Assembly: GCA_036338025.1 (NCBI GenBank)
Contig: JAYZDB010000049.1
Span: 1 to 7,588, forward strand
Length of the DNA stretch: 7,588 nucleotides
Direction: 5' to 3'
From: JAYZDB01 sp036338025
Lineage (GTDB): Bacteria > Planctomycetota > UBA1135 > UBA2386
The position numbers and the translations under genes were made by a program. Below the pieces are notes generated by a model. It saw only the letters and a list, made by a program, of their open reading frames with translations, had not been told where the DNA came from and searched no databases. Numbering within the stretch: position 1 is the stretch's first letter; each line of letters begins with the position of its first letter. This document shows, piece after piece, positions 1-6,031 of the stretch.

Positions 1-144
1 GATGTAGCCGCCGGTCAGGGACCGACCGGCAAGAAAGTAGCCTTCCGCACTGGCCCCGGCCCCGTGGGACCGCGTCATGCGCCAGGTCACCAGCGCCACC
101 AGACCGGTGAAGAAGAGAAACGAGCCGATGGTCAGGAAACCCAT
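1..144 (-). CDS. Sodium:solute symporter family protein, N-terminal fragment (48 codons, runs off the left edge)
   Basis: Minus-strand reading frame that starts at an ATG (bases 144-142) and stays open to base 1. The visible protein begins MGFLTIGSFLFFTGLVALVT, a first membrane helix at about residues 2-20. A short basic cytoplasmic stretch (WRMTRSH) follows, then the segment EGYFLAGRSLTGGYI at residues 34-48. This order of helix 1, short charged loop and a YFLAGRSLT-type motif is typical of the N-terminus of solute:sodium symporters (SSS/SglT family), which import sugars, amino acids or other solutes with Na+. The substrate cannot be read from this fragment. The frame remains open upstream of the ATG (an alternative TTG lies at 183-181), but the added residues are not family-like. 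No good Shine-Dalgarno sequence precedes the ATG. The gene is divergent from the DUF368 gene at 312. The family call is fairly secure; the exact start is less so. Confidence 0.75.
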   Translation of the reverse strand, partial: MGFLTIGSFLFFTGLVALVTWRMTRSHGAGASAEGYFLAGRSLTGGYI

Positions 145-238
145 GGCCGCAGCGTCGCGAATTCCAGCGGCAAGACAAGCCAAGATCAGGAACGGCCGCC
201 TGACAAATCGGGGTCGTCCTGACGCCGCCCAGGCCGCC

Positions 239-274
239 TTACGCGTACTCCGGCTCCAAGTGGCCCTTCGCCAT
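239..274 (-). CDS. Possible micro-ORF (11 codons) upstream of the symporter gene
   Basis: Minus strand: ATG at 274-272, then MAKGHLEPEYA and a TAA stop at 241-239. A purine run GGGGGA (bases 285-280) lies 5 bases upstream of the ATG. It is a better ribosome-binding site than the one in front of the symporter gene itself. The micro-ORF ends 94 bases before the symporter ATG and is in a different reading frame. It could be a translated leader or a small protein, or chance. I recognise no family. It is reported because the initiation signal is clear; there is no evidence of function. Confidence 0.25.
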   Translation of the reverse strand: MAKGHLEPEYA

Positions 275-303
275 TGAATTCCCCCGGGTGAATCGTCGAT
301 AAC
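274..303 (+). promoter_or_regulatory. Weak sigma70-like promoter candidate for the DUF368 gene, possibly giving a leaderless transcript
   Basis: TTGAAT (274-279) and GATAAC (298-303) are separated by 18 bases, and each matches the sigma70 consensus at 4 of 6 positions. Transcription would start at about 310-311, immediately before the ATG at 312. That would give an mRNA with almost no 5' leader, which would fit the lack of any Shine-Dalgarno sequence. The -10 box lacks the conserved first and last T, so this is only a candidate. Confidence 0.2.
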
Positions 304-311
304 CCAAGTCA

Positions 312-1346
312 ATGGCGGTCAATCTCAAGAGCCGAGGTGTGCTGGCCCTGAAGGGCATGGCGATGGGAGCAGCTGACGTCGTGCCCGGCGTATCCGGCGG
401 CACCATCGCGTTCATCGCAGGTATCTACGAGGAACTGATCCGCTCGCTCCAGTCAATCAACCTGGCGAGCCTGCGCAAGCTGTTCAAGGACGGCGTGCCC
501 GCGTTCTGGGACCACATCAACGGGGGCTTCCTGCTGCCACTGTTCCTCGGGATCGGAATCAGCATCGTGTCCCTGGCGAAGGGCATCACCTACCTGCTCG
601 CAAACCACCCCGAGTTGCTGTGGTCGTTCTTCTTCGGCTTGATCCTGGCATCGATCCTGGTTGTTGGAAAAACCGTACGGCGCTGGAACGCCACCGTGTT
701 CCTGGCCCACGCCATCGGAACCGTGGCGTCCTACTACATCACGACGATCACGACGGTCGCCGATACGAATACCAGTCTCGGATACATCCTGCTGTGCGGC
801 ATGATCTCGATCTGTGCGATGATCCTGCCCGGTATCTCGGGCAGCTTCATCCTCCTGTTGATGGGTGCCTACGAATTGGTGATCGGCACGATCAAGGACC
901 TGGCGGGTGCCGTCTTGAAGTTCGAGTTCGACGAGATTGGCACACACCTCAAGATCTTCTTCACCTTCGCGATCGGCGCCGTGATCGGATTGATCTCGTT
1001 CTCCCACGCCCTGACGTGGCTGTTCAAGCGATTCCATGACCTCACCATCGCACTCCTGTTGGGTTTCCTGGTCGGGTCGCTCAACAAGATCTGGCCTTGG
1101 AAGGAGACCCTGACGACTCGCATCAAACACGCCGGACAAGCTGATGAGCAGGTTCTGCCGTTCATCCAGGGCAACGTGATGCCCTGGGACTACGCAAACC
1201 TGAACAGTGTCGAGTCATCGGAACTCGGCCTGACCGCGAAAGACCCCAACCTGCTCGGTGCGGTCGGCCTGCTCCTCGTCGGGTTCGCCCTGATCTGGAT
1301 CCTGGAGAAACTCGGCTCGAAATCCAACCAGTCCGAGCCGGCGTAG
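312..1346 (+). CDS. popT: DUF368 membrane protein, PopT-type undecaprenyl-phosphate transporter
   Basis: A 344-residue polytopic membrane protein of the DUF368 family. Members such as PopT of Vibrio cholerae are implicated in returning the lipid carrier undecaprenyl phosphate (C55-P) to the cytoplasmic face for peptidoglycan and O-antigen synthesis. The family signature GAADVVPGVSGGTIAF is at residues 19-34. A related second copy, MILPGISGSFILLLMGAYEL, is at residues 170-189, so the two halves look like an internal duplication with matching PG-S-G motifs at P25/G26/S28/G29 and P173/G174/S176/G177. Hydrophobic helices fill most of the chain, and a polar stretch at about residues 262-312 precedes a last helix. 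An in-frame TAA at 300-302 makes ATG 312 the furthest upstream start. There is no Shine-Dalgarno sequence. The gene is convergent with the fprA-like gene. The family is near certain; the C55-P role comes from characterised homologues. Confidence 0.9.
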   Translation: MAVNLKSRGVLALKGMAMGAADVVPGVSGGTIAFIAGIYEELIRSLQSINLASLRKLFKDGVPAFWDHINGGFLLPLFLGIGISIVSLAKGITYLLANHPELLWSFFFGLILASILVVGKTVRRWNATVFLAHAIGTVASYYITTITTVADTNTSLGYILLCGMISICAMILPGISGSFILLLMGAYELVIGTIKDLAGAVLKFEFDEIGTHLKIFFTFAIGAVIGLISFSHALTWLFKRFHDLTIALLLGFLVGSLNKIWPWKETLTTRIKHAGQADEQVLPFIQGNVMPWDYANLNSVESSELGLTAKDPNLLGAVGLLLVGFALIWILEKLGSKSNQSEPA

Positions 1347-1418
1347 CGATACAGCCAAGCTGGCCGGGCAGCTCCCCCCGCAGCCGGGCTGATCACGTCG
1401 GCATGGCGCAGCTCGCGG

Positions 1419-2819
1419 TTAGCGGCCGAGGGCCTCGAACACCTGATCGAGCTGGGTGAATTTCTCCCTGACCCGGCCGGTTGCCTCGCCACGTTCCTGC
1501 TCGATACGATCGATCTCGCGCCAATCCGCAAAAGTCACGTAGCGCACCCCTCGGGACTTGAGCAGGTCGCAAATCTGGTCGGCTTCGCCGTCCGGCAACT
1601 CCGTAGCTGCAACACCGGGCAGATCCTCCACCATCTTTTCGACGGTCGCCTTGGAGTCCGGGCTGTTGGTCCCGATCAGGCCAGAGGGTCCGCGCTTGGC
1701 CCACCCAACCACGTACTGCTGCGGGACAACCTCACCATCATCAGTCACCCGACCCTCGTCGTTTGGGATGATGCCCCAGTCCTCTCGGAACGGCACCCCG
1801 GGGATCGGGGTACCACGGTAGCCAATCGCCTTGAAGATCATCTGGATCTCTTCATCGACGTACTCGTCGGTGCCCTTGGGGCGCGGCGTGCCATCATCCG
1901 CGGCGTAGATACGGTTGCGTTGCAGGCGTACGCCGCTCAGAACACCATCCGTTCCGGTGAGTTCGACCGGTGAAACCAGGAAGCGGCAATCCACACGGCG
2001 ACCGCCGGCCGGCGCCTCCTCGGAGACCTTGGTGAGAAAGTCGACGTTCTTGTTGGATGATTTCGGAGCCGATCCGCTCTCCAACCACTGACGGGACACC
2101 GGGTCCAAGTCCATGGCCAAGGGCTCCAGGACGAGATCCACCCCGTCGAGTTCGGCGACTTCCTTGATCTCCTTGGGCGAAAACGCCGCCTGTGCCGGGC
2201 CACGTCGGCCGAGCAGCATGACCTCCTCGATCGTGCTGGCCCGAAGAACCTCGAGGGCGTAGTCAGCAATGTCCGTGGTCGCGAGACGTTCCGGATCCTG
2301 GATGAGAACCCGGCAGACATCCATGGCCACATTCCCGTTACCGACTACCGCAACACGCCGCGCCTGGCTCAGGTCGAACTCGCGATCGCGGTAATCGGGA
2401 TGACCATTGTACCAATAGACGAACTCGGTGGCGGAACAGGCCCCCTTGAGGTCCTCCCCTGGAATCCCCAGCTCCCGGGCCTCCTCATTGCCAACCGCGT
2501 AGACGATCTGATCGTAGTGCTCGGTCAAGTCCTGGACCGTCACATCCCGACCCAGCTTGACGTTGCCAAAAAACCGGAACCGCTCGTCCGCCGCGACCTT
2601 GTCGTAGACCCGGATGACGTTCTTGATCTTCTGGTGATCCGGAGCTACTCCGCCGCGAACGAGGCCAAAAGGCATCGGTAGGCGATCGAAGACGTCACAG
2701 CGAACACGCAGGTCGCCGACCTTAAACAGGGCGTCGACAGCGTAGAAACCCGAAGGTCCGGAACCGATGACGGCAACACGCAGGGGACGGTCGGGGCTAC
2801 CGAGTGCAGGACTACTCAT
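1419..2819 (-). CDS. fprA: NADPH:ferredoxin (adrenodoxin-type) reductase, FprA-like
   Basis: A 466-residue FAD enzyme that moves electrons between NADP(H) and ferredoxin in the cytoplasm. It is about the size of mycobacterial FprA and mammalian adrenodoxin reductase. The FAD dinucleotide-binding motif GSGPSG is at residues 19-24. The family block PFGLVRGGVAPDHQ spans residues 50-63. The NADP-binding motif GNGNVAMD is at 160-167. GRRGPAQAAF at 204-213 contains the Arg pair (R205, R206) that in this family contacts the 2'-phosphate, so NADPH rather than NADH is expected. VGWAKRGPSGLIGTN at 371-385 is the C-terminal FAD-contacting block. No iron-sulfur motif or fused ferredoxin domain is present. 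The start ATG (2819-2817) puts the Rossmann strand about 15 residues in, which suits the family, though no Shine-Dalgarno sequence is visible. It is transcribed divergently from korAB, whose product reduces ferredoxin, which suggests a metabolic link. Confidence 0.92.
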   Translation of the reverse strand: MSSPALGSPDRPLRVAVIGSGPSGFYAVDALFKVGDLRVRCDVFDRLPMPFGLVRGGVAPDHQKIKNVIRVYDKVAADERFRFFGNVKLGRDVTVQDLTEHYDQIVYAVGNEEARELGIPGEDLKGACSATEFVYWYNGHPDYRDREFDLSQARRVAVVGNGNVAMDVCRVLIQDPERLATTDIADYALEVLRASTIEEVMLLGRRGPAQAAFSPKEIKEVAELDGVDLVLEPLAMDLDPVSRQWLESGSAPKSSNKNVDFLTKVSEEAPAGGRRVDCRFLVSPVELTGTDGVLSGVRLQRNRIYAADDGTPRPKGTDEYVDEEIQMIFKAIGYRGTPIPGVPFREDWGIIPNDEGRVTDDGEVVPQQYVVGWAKRGPSGLIGTNSPDSKATVEKMVEDLPGVAATELPDGEADQICDLLKSRGVRYVTFADWREIDRIEQERGEATGRVREKFTQLDQVFEALGR

Positions 2820-2874
2820 AGTCTGACTGGGGGATACGGATCAGGTGGGGCAAGGGGTAGGGCGGACCACCGGG

Positions 2875-2902
2875 ATCATAGGGCGATATTCAGCCCGGAC
2901 AA
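2875..2902 (-). promoter_or_regulatory. Candidate sigma70-like promoter for fprA
   Basis: On the minus strand, TTGTCC (bases 2902-2897, 4 of 6 consensus matches) and TATGAT (2880-2875, 5 of 6) are separated by 16 bases. Transcription would start near 2868 and leave a leader of about 48 bases before the fprA ATG at 2819. It is the best promoter-like match I found in the window, but it was found by eye and is unsupported by comparison. Confidence 0.4.
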
Positions 2903-2975
2903 CAGTCACCAGCCTTCCCCGCAAACCCGGCCCAATGTCGTTAGCCAGAGAAGATCGGCAACGAGGACCGGAGAC

Positions 2976-2989
2976 GGGCCTCTAGGCCC
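2976..2989. repeat. Short perfect inverted repeat (5-bp GC stem, 4-base loop)
   Basis: GGGCC (2976-2980) and GGCCC (2985-2989) flank the loop TCTA. The repeat directly abuts the weak TTGGAA -35 candidate for korA at 2990. It could be an operator half-site pair or a small RNA hairpin, or chance in GC-rich DNA. No T-run follows on either strand, so it is not a canonical terminator. Confidence 0.3.
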
Positions 2990-3018
2990 TTGGAATCCTG
3001 GCGGCGGGGCTCTACGTT
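2990..3018 (+). promoter_or_regulatory. Weak promoter candidate for korAB
   Basis: TTGGAA (2990-2995, 4 of 6 matches) and TACGTT (3013-3018, 3 of 6) are separated by 17 bases. The predicted start at about 3025 gives a leader of nearly 90 bases before the korA TTG. The -10 box is poor. TATCCT at 3033-3038 is a better -10 but has no -35 at the right distance. Confidence 0.22.
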
Positions 3019-3097
3019 TTGAGGGCTTTCGTTATCCTGCGTCTGCACGCTTCGGAAGCCCCCAATATCCCCCGCCAGCAAACTCACCTACGATCCC

Positions 3098-3101
3098 AGG
3101 A
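3098..3101 (+). promoter_or_regulatory. Ribosome-binding site supporting the TTG start of korA
   Basis: AGGA at 3098-3101 lies 12 bases before TTG 3114, slightly farther than ideal. The reading frame is open further upstream (to at least 3012), but I found no ATG, GTG or TTG in that stretch. The next in-frame alternative, GTG 3159, has no Shine-Dalgarno sequence. The site therefore favours the rare TTG start. Confidence 0.4.
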
Positions 3102-3113
3102 ACCACTCTCGAA

Positions 3114-5006
3114 TTGGTACAGGACCCTCACAACGGCACACAGGCCACTGACAAGTCGGTGGAGGCACTCGACGAAGTCATCATCCGCTTCGCTGGAGAC
3201 TCCGGCGACGGCATGCAGTTGACCGGCAGTCAATTCACCCGGACGACCGCTCTGATGGGAAACGACCTCGCGACGTTTCCGGACTTCCCAGCGGAAATCC
3301 GCGCTCCGGCCGGCACCCTGCCGGGCGTCTCGGCATTCCAGCTGAGATTCTCGAACTTCGACATCCACACACCTGGCAACCAACCGCACGTGCTGGTCGC
3401 GATGAATCCGGCCGCCCTCAAGGTCCATATCGATCAACTGCCGCGTGACGGTCTGTTGATCCTCAACACGGCGAAGTTCCGACCCGCCGACCTCAAGAAG
3501 GCCAAGTATGCAGAGAACCCGCTCGAGGATGGCAGCCTCGACGGCTATCGCGTGGTGCAAGTTGACCTCGAGAAACTGACCCACGAGACCCTCAAAGAGT
3601 CGCCCCTCGACAAGCGGTCCAAGGACCGCTGCAAGAACATGTTCGCCCTGGGCATGCTGTACTGGCTCTACAACCGCGATGTCGAACCCACCCTGAAAGC
3701 TCTGGATGACACCTTCGCCAAGAAGAACCCCGACATCGCTGAAGCAAACAAGCAGGTCGTAAAGGCCGGCTACAACTACGCGGACATCACGGGTCTGTTC
3801 CAGACATCGTACACAGTCAGCAAAGCAACGGACCTGCCGTCGGGTTCGTACCGGAACATCATGGGCAACCAGGCCTTGTGCCTGGGTCTGGTGGCGGCAT
3901 CCAAGAAATCTAACCTGCCAATATTCCTCGGCTCCTACCCGATCACCCCCGCCTCCGACATTCTGCACCAATTGAGCGGGTACAAGAACCACGGCGTGAT
4001 CACGTTCCAGGCGGAAGACGAGATCGCCGCAGTTTGTGCAGCACTCGGAGCAGCCTATACGGGCAAGATCGGCGTCACGACAACCAGTGGTCCGGGCCTC
4101 GCACTCAAGGGCGAGGCGATCGGGCTGGCGGTGATGACCGAGTTACCGTTGGTCATCATCAACGTCCAGCGTAGCGGCCCTTCGACCGGCATGCCGACCA
4201 AGACCGAGCAGGCCGACCTCCTGCAAGCGATGTGCGGCCGCAATGGCGAATCACCGGTACCTGTCCTGGCAGCGACCAGCCCTAGTGATGCATTCGCGAC
4301 GGCGTTCGAAGCCGTCCGGATCGCCCTCGAGTACATGACACCGGTAATCGTGCTGTCCGACGGCGCGATCGCCAACGGTTCCGAGCCGTGGTTGATTCCC
4401 GACGAAACCGAACTCCCCGGCATTTCGGTGAACTTTCTGCCAGCGGCGACCGAGACTGATGAACCATTCATGCCGTACCGGCGCAACCCCGAGACCCTGG
4501 CGCGAAATTGGGCCATCCCGGGCACCGAGGGGCTTCAACACCGGATCGGCGGAATCGAGAAAGCCGACCTCACTGGCAACATCAGCTACGACCCTGACAA
4601 TCACGAGCACATGACCATGGTGCGCGAAAACAAGGTCGCCGGAATCGCCAACAGCATTCCTGATGTAACCACCGTCGGCCCCGACGAGGGTGACGTATTG
4701 ATCCTAGGCTGGGGCTCAACGCGCGGCCCAATCGCCGGTGCAGTACGAGCGATGGAACCCAGCGGCAAGAAGGTCAGCGGGTGTTGCCTGCGCTATATCA
4801 ACCCGTTTCCGAACAACCTCGGAGACCTGATGAAGAGATTCAAGAGGGTTCTGATTCCTGAGCTTAACCGCGGCCAACTGTCTATGCTGATCCGCAACAA
4901 GTATCTGATCGACGCTACCTCCTACACCAAGGTTCAAGGTCTGCCATTCTACACGGACGAACTTGTCAAGCGGGTCGACCAGATCCTCGAGGAACTCCAA
5001 CGATGA
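3114..5006 (+). CDS. korA: 2-oxoglutarate:ferredoxin oxidoreductase, alpha subunit (fused gamma-alpha)
   Basis: A 630-residue large subunit of a two-subunit 2-oxoacid:ferredoxin oxidoreductase. With KorB it converts 2-oxoglutarate and CoA to succinyl-CoA and CO2 and reduces ferredoxin. The N-terminal gamma domain occupies about residues 20-200 and starts with IRFAGDSGDGMQLTG (24-38). The alpha pyrimidine-binding domain begins near 245, with the YPITPASD motif at 275-282, the QAEDE acidic segment at 299-303 and TTTSGPG at 322-328, followed by the RSGPSTGMPTKTEQ block. A C-terminal transketolase-like domain starts around residue 500 (GWGSTRG at 532-538). The gamma-alpha fusion and length match the KorA class (for example Mycobacterium and Hydrogenobacter) rather than four-subunit pyruvate enzymes. 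The start is TTG. The stop overlaps korB by 4 bases. Substrate preference is inferred from subfamily resemblance; another 2-oxoacid is possible. Confidence 0.92.
   Translation: MVQDPHNGTQATDKSVEALDEVIIRFAGDSGDGMQLTGSQFTRTTALMGNDLATFPDFPAEIRAPAGTLPGVSAFQLRFSNFDIHTPGNQPHVLVAMNPAALKVHIDQLPRDGLLILNTAKFRPADLKKAKYAENPLEDGSLDGYRVVQVDLEKLTHETLKESPLDKRSKDRCKNMFALGMLYWLYNRDVEPTLKALDDTFAKKNPDIAEANKQVVKAGYNYADITGLFQTSYTVSKATDLPSGSYRNIMGNQALCLGLVAASKKSNLPIFLGSYPITPASDILHQLSGYKNHGVITFQAEDEIAAVCAALGAAYTGKIGVTTTSGPGLALKGEAIGLAVMTELPLVIINVQRSGPSTGMPTKTEQADLLQAMCGRNGESPVPVLAATSPSDAFATAFEAVRIALEYMTPVIVLSDGAIANGSEPWLIPDETELPGISVNFLPAATETDEPFMPYRRNPETLARNWAIPGTEGLQHRIGGIEKADLTGNISYDPDNHEHMTMVRENKVAGIANSIPDVTTVGPDEGDVLILGWGSTRGPIAGAVRAMEPSGKKVSGCCLRYINPFPNNLGDLMKRFKRVLIPELNRGQLSMLIRNKYLIDATSYTKVQGLPFYTDELVKRVDQILEELQR
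4989..4993 (+). promoter_or_regulatory. Shine-Dalgarno site for korB inside the korA 3' end
   Basis: GAGGA at 4989-4993 lies 9 bases before the korB ATG at 5003. Together with the ATGA stop/start overlap it indicates translational coupling of korA and korB, which suits two subunits made in equal amounts. Confidence 0.6.
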
Positions 5007-6028
5007 CCACTGCCAGCAACCAAGCCCCGCTGTCCAAGAAGGACTTCAAGTCGGACCAAGACGTCCGCTGGTGTCCTGGCTGCGGTGACTACGGAATCCT
5101 CAACGCCGTCCAGTCTGCGTTCGCCAAGCTCGGCAAGAACCTCCACGACACCGTGGTGATCTCGGGCATCGGCTGTTCAAGCCGATTCCCGTATTACATG
5201 GAGACCTTTGGCTTCCACACGATCCATGGCCGCGCGCCAGCACTCGCCACCGGAGTCAAGGTCGCAAACCCGGATCTCGATGTGTGGCTCGTCACCGGTG
5301 ACGGAGATGCGATGTCGATCGGTGGCAATCACTTCATCCACCTCCTGCGACGCAACGTCGGGATCAAGGTCCTGCTGTTCAACAACCGGATCTACGGGCT
5401 TACAAAGGGCCAGTACTCGCCGACCTCGGAACAGGGCAAGAAGACGAAGTCGACACCAATGGGTTCGATCGATCACCCGATGAGTCCAGTCAGTCTGGCA
5501 CTCGGCGCCGGCGCCACCTTTATTGGTCGCTCGATCGACACCTTCGGGCCGCATCTCGAAAACGTCATCATGCGCGCCGCCGCCCACGAAGGCACCGCGC
5601 TGGTCGAGATCTACCAGAACTGCAACATCTTCAACGATGGCGCGTTCGATAGCTTTCGCGAAAAGTCGATCCGCGCGGAACGCACTGTCGAACTCGAGCA
5701 CGGTAAACCCGTGGTCTTCGGCGCGGACTCCAACCGCGGTTTGCGACTCAACCACGACCTGCAACCCGAAATCGTCACGATCGGCGAAAACGGGATCACC
5801 GAGGCGGACGTCATGGTGTGGGACGAAGCCGACACGAGTCCGGCACGCGCAATGGCCTTCGCGGCGATGTCGGAGGCAGACTTCCCGGTCCCGTTGGGCA
5901 TCCTTCGCAACACTACCCGCCCGGCGTTCGAGAAAGAGGTCAACGCTCAAGTCCAGACCGCCCAGCAAAACCGCGGGGACCAAAAGCTGCAAGACCTGCT
6001 CAACGGTCCAGACCGCTACACGATCTAG
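5003..6028 (+). CDS. korB: 2-oxoglutarate:ferredoxin oxidoreductase, beta subunit (TPP and [4Fe-4S] binding)
   Basis: A 341-residue catalytic partner of KorA. It carries thiamine pyrophosphate and the [4Fe-4S] cluster that passes electrons to ferredoxin. The TPP/Mg2+ motif starts with GDGDAMSIGGNH at residues 99-110 and closes with NNRIYGLTKGQ at 127-137, giving the usual GDG...NN spacing. Four cysteines fit the cluster ligands of this class: C24 and C27 in WCPGCGDYG, C58 in GIGCSS and C207 in QNCN. IHGRAPALATGVK (residues 74-86) is also characteristic. The length is normal for KorB, with no extra ferredoxin-like domain. Its ATG lies inside the korA stop (ATGA), preceded by a good Shine-Dalgarno sequence. 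No gene for a delta subunit or ferredoxin follows, so the enzyme is the two-subunit type and must use ferredoxin encoded elsewhere. The gene ends 3 bases from the convergent lptG-like gene. Confidence 0.93.
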   Translation: MTTASNQAPLSKKDFKSDQDVRWCPGCGDYGILNAVQSAFAKLGKNLHDTVVISGIGCSSRFPYYMETFGFHTIHGRAPALATGVKVANPDLDVWLVTGDGDAMSIGGNHFIHLLRRNVGIKVLLFNNRIYGLTKGQYSPTSEQGKKTKSTPMGSIDHPMSPVSLALGAGATFIGRSIDTFGPHLENVIMRAAAHEGTALVEIYQNCNIFNDGAFDSFREKSIRAERTVELEHGKPVVFGADSNRGLRLNHDLQPEIVTIGENGITEADVMVWDEADTSPARAMAFAAMSEADFPVPLGILRNTTRPAFEKEVNAQVQTAQQNRGDQKLQDLLNGPDRYTI

Positions 6029-6031
6029 ACG

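Larger units (their letters stand above)
2820..3113. other. Divergent intergenic regulatory region between fprA and korAB
   Basis: These 294 bases separate the divergent fprA-like and korA genes. I see no convincing protein or RNA gene on either strand. The region holds one fair promoter candidate facing fprA, one weak candidate facing korA and a short GC-rich hairpin at 2976-2989. The two possible promoters lie on opposite sides of the hairpin, so a shared regulator could act on both genes. No operator of a known regulator family is recognisable. Confidence 0.6.

Noticed and set aside
77..277. 66-codon plus-strand open frame at the left end
   Set aside because: It lies opposite the symporter N-terminus, which has a coherent membrane helix and family motif. 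The plus-strand peptide is a basic shadow.
453..1139. 228-codon minus-strand open frame opposite the DUF368 gene
   Set aside because: The protein is low-complexity and rich in D, Q, E and R with no helices or motifs. It is an antisense shadow of a GC-rich membrane-protein gene.
1347..1418. Possible terminator between the convergent DUF368 and fprA genes
   Set aside because: AGCTG/CAGCT (1358-1373) and similar short stems exist, but they are only 4-5 bp and no T-run follows on either strand. I cannot support an intrinsic terminator here.
2820..3113. RNA gene or riboswitch in the fprA/korA spacer
   Set aside because: No tRNA-like cloverleaf or recognisable riboswitch core was seen, only short GC-rich inverted repeats.
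3084..3992. 302-codon minus-strand open frame opposite korA
   Set aside because: It lies over a clearly conserved korA frame, has no recognisable domain, and is explained by the codon bias of the true gene.
5177..5992. 271-codon minus-strand open frame opposite korB
   Set aside because: The composition is typical of an antisense shadow (many V, D, R), and all conserved TPP and cysteine motifs are on the plus strand.
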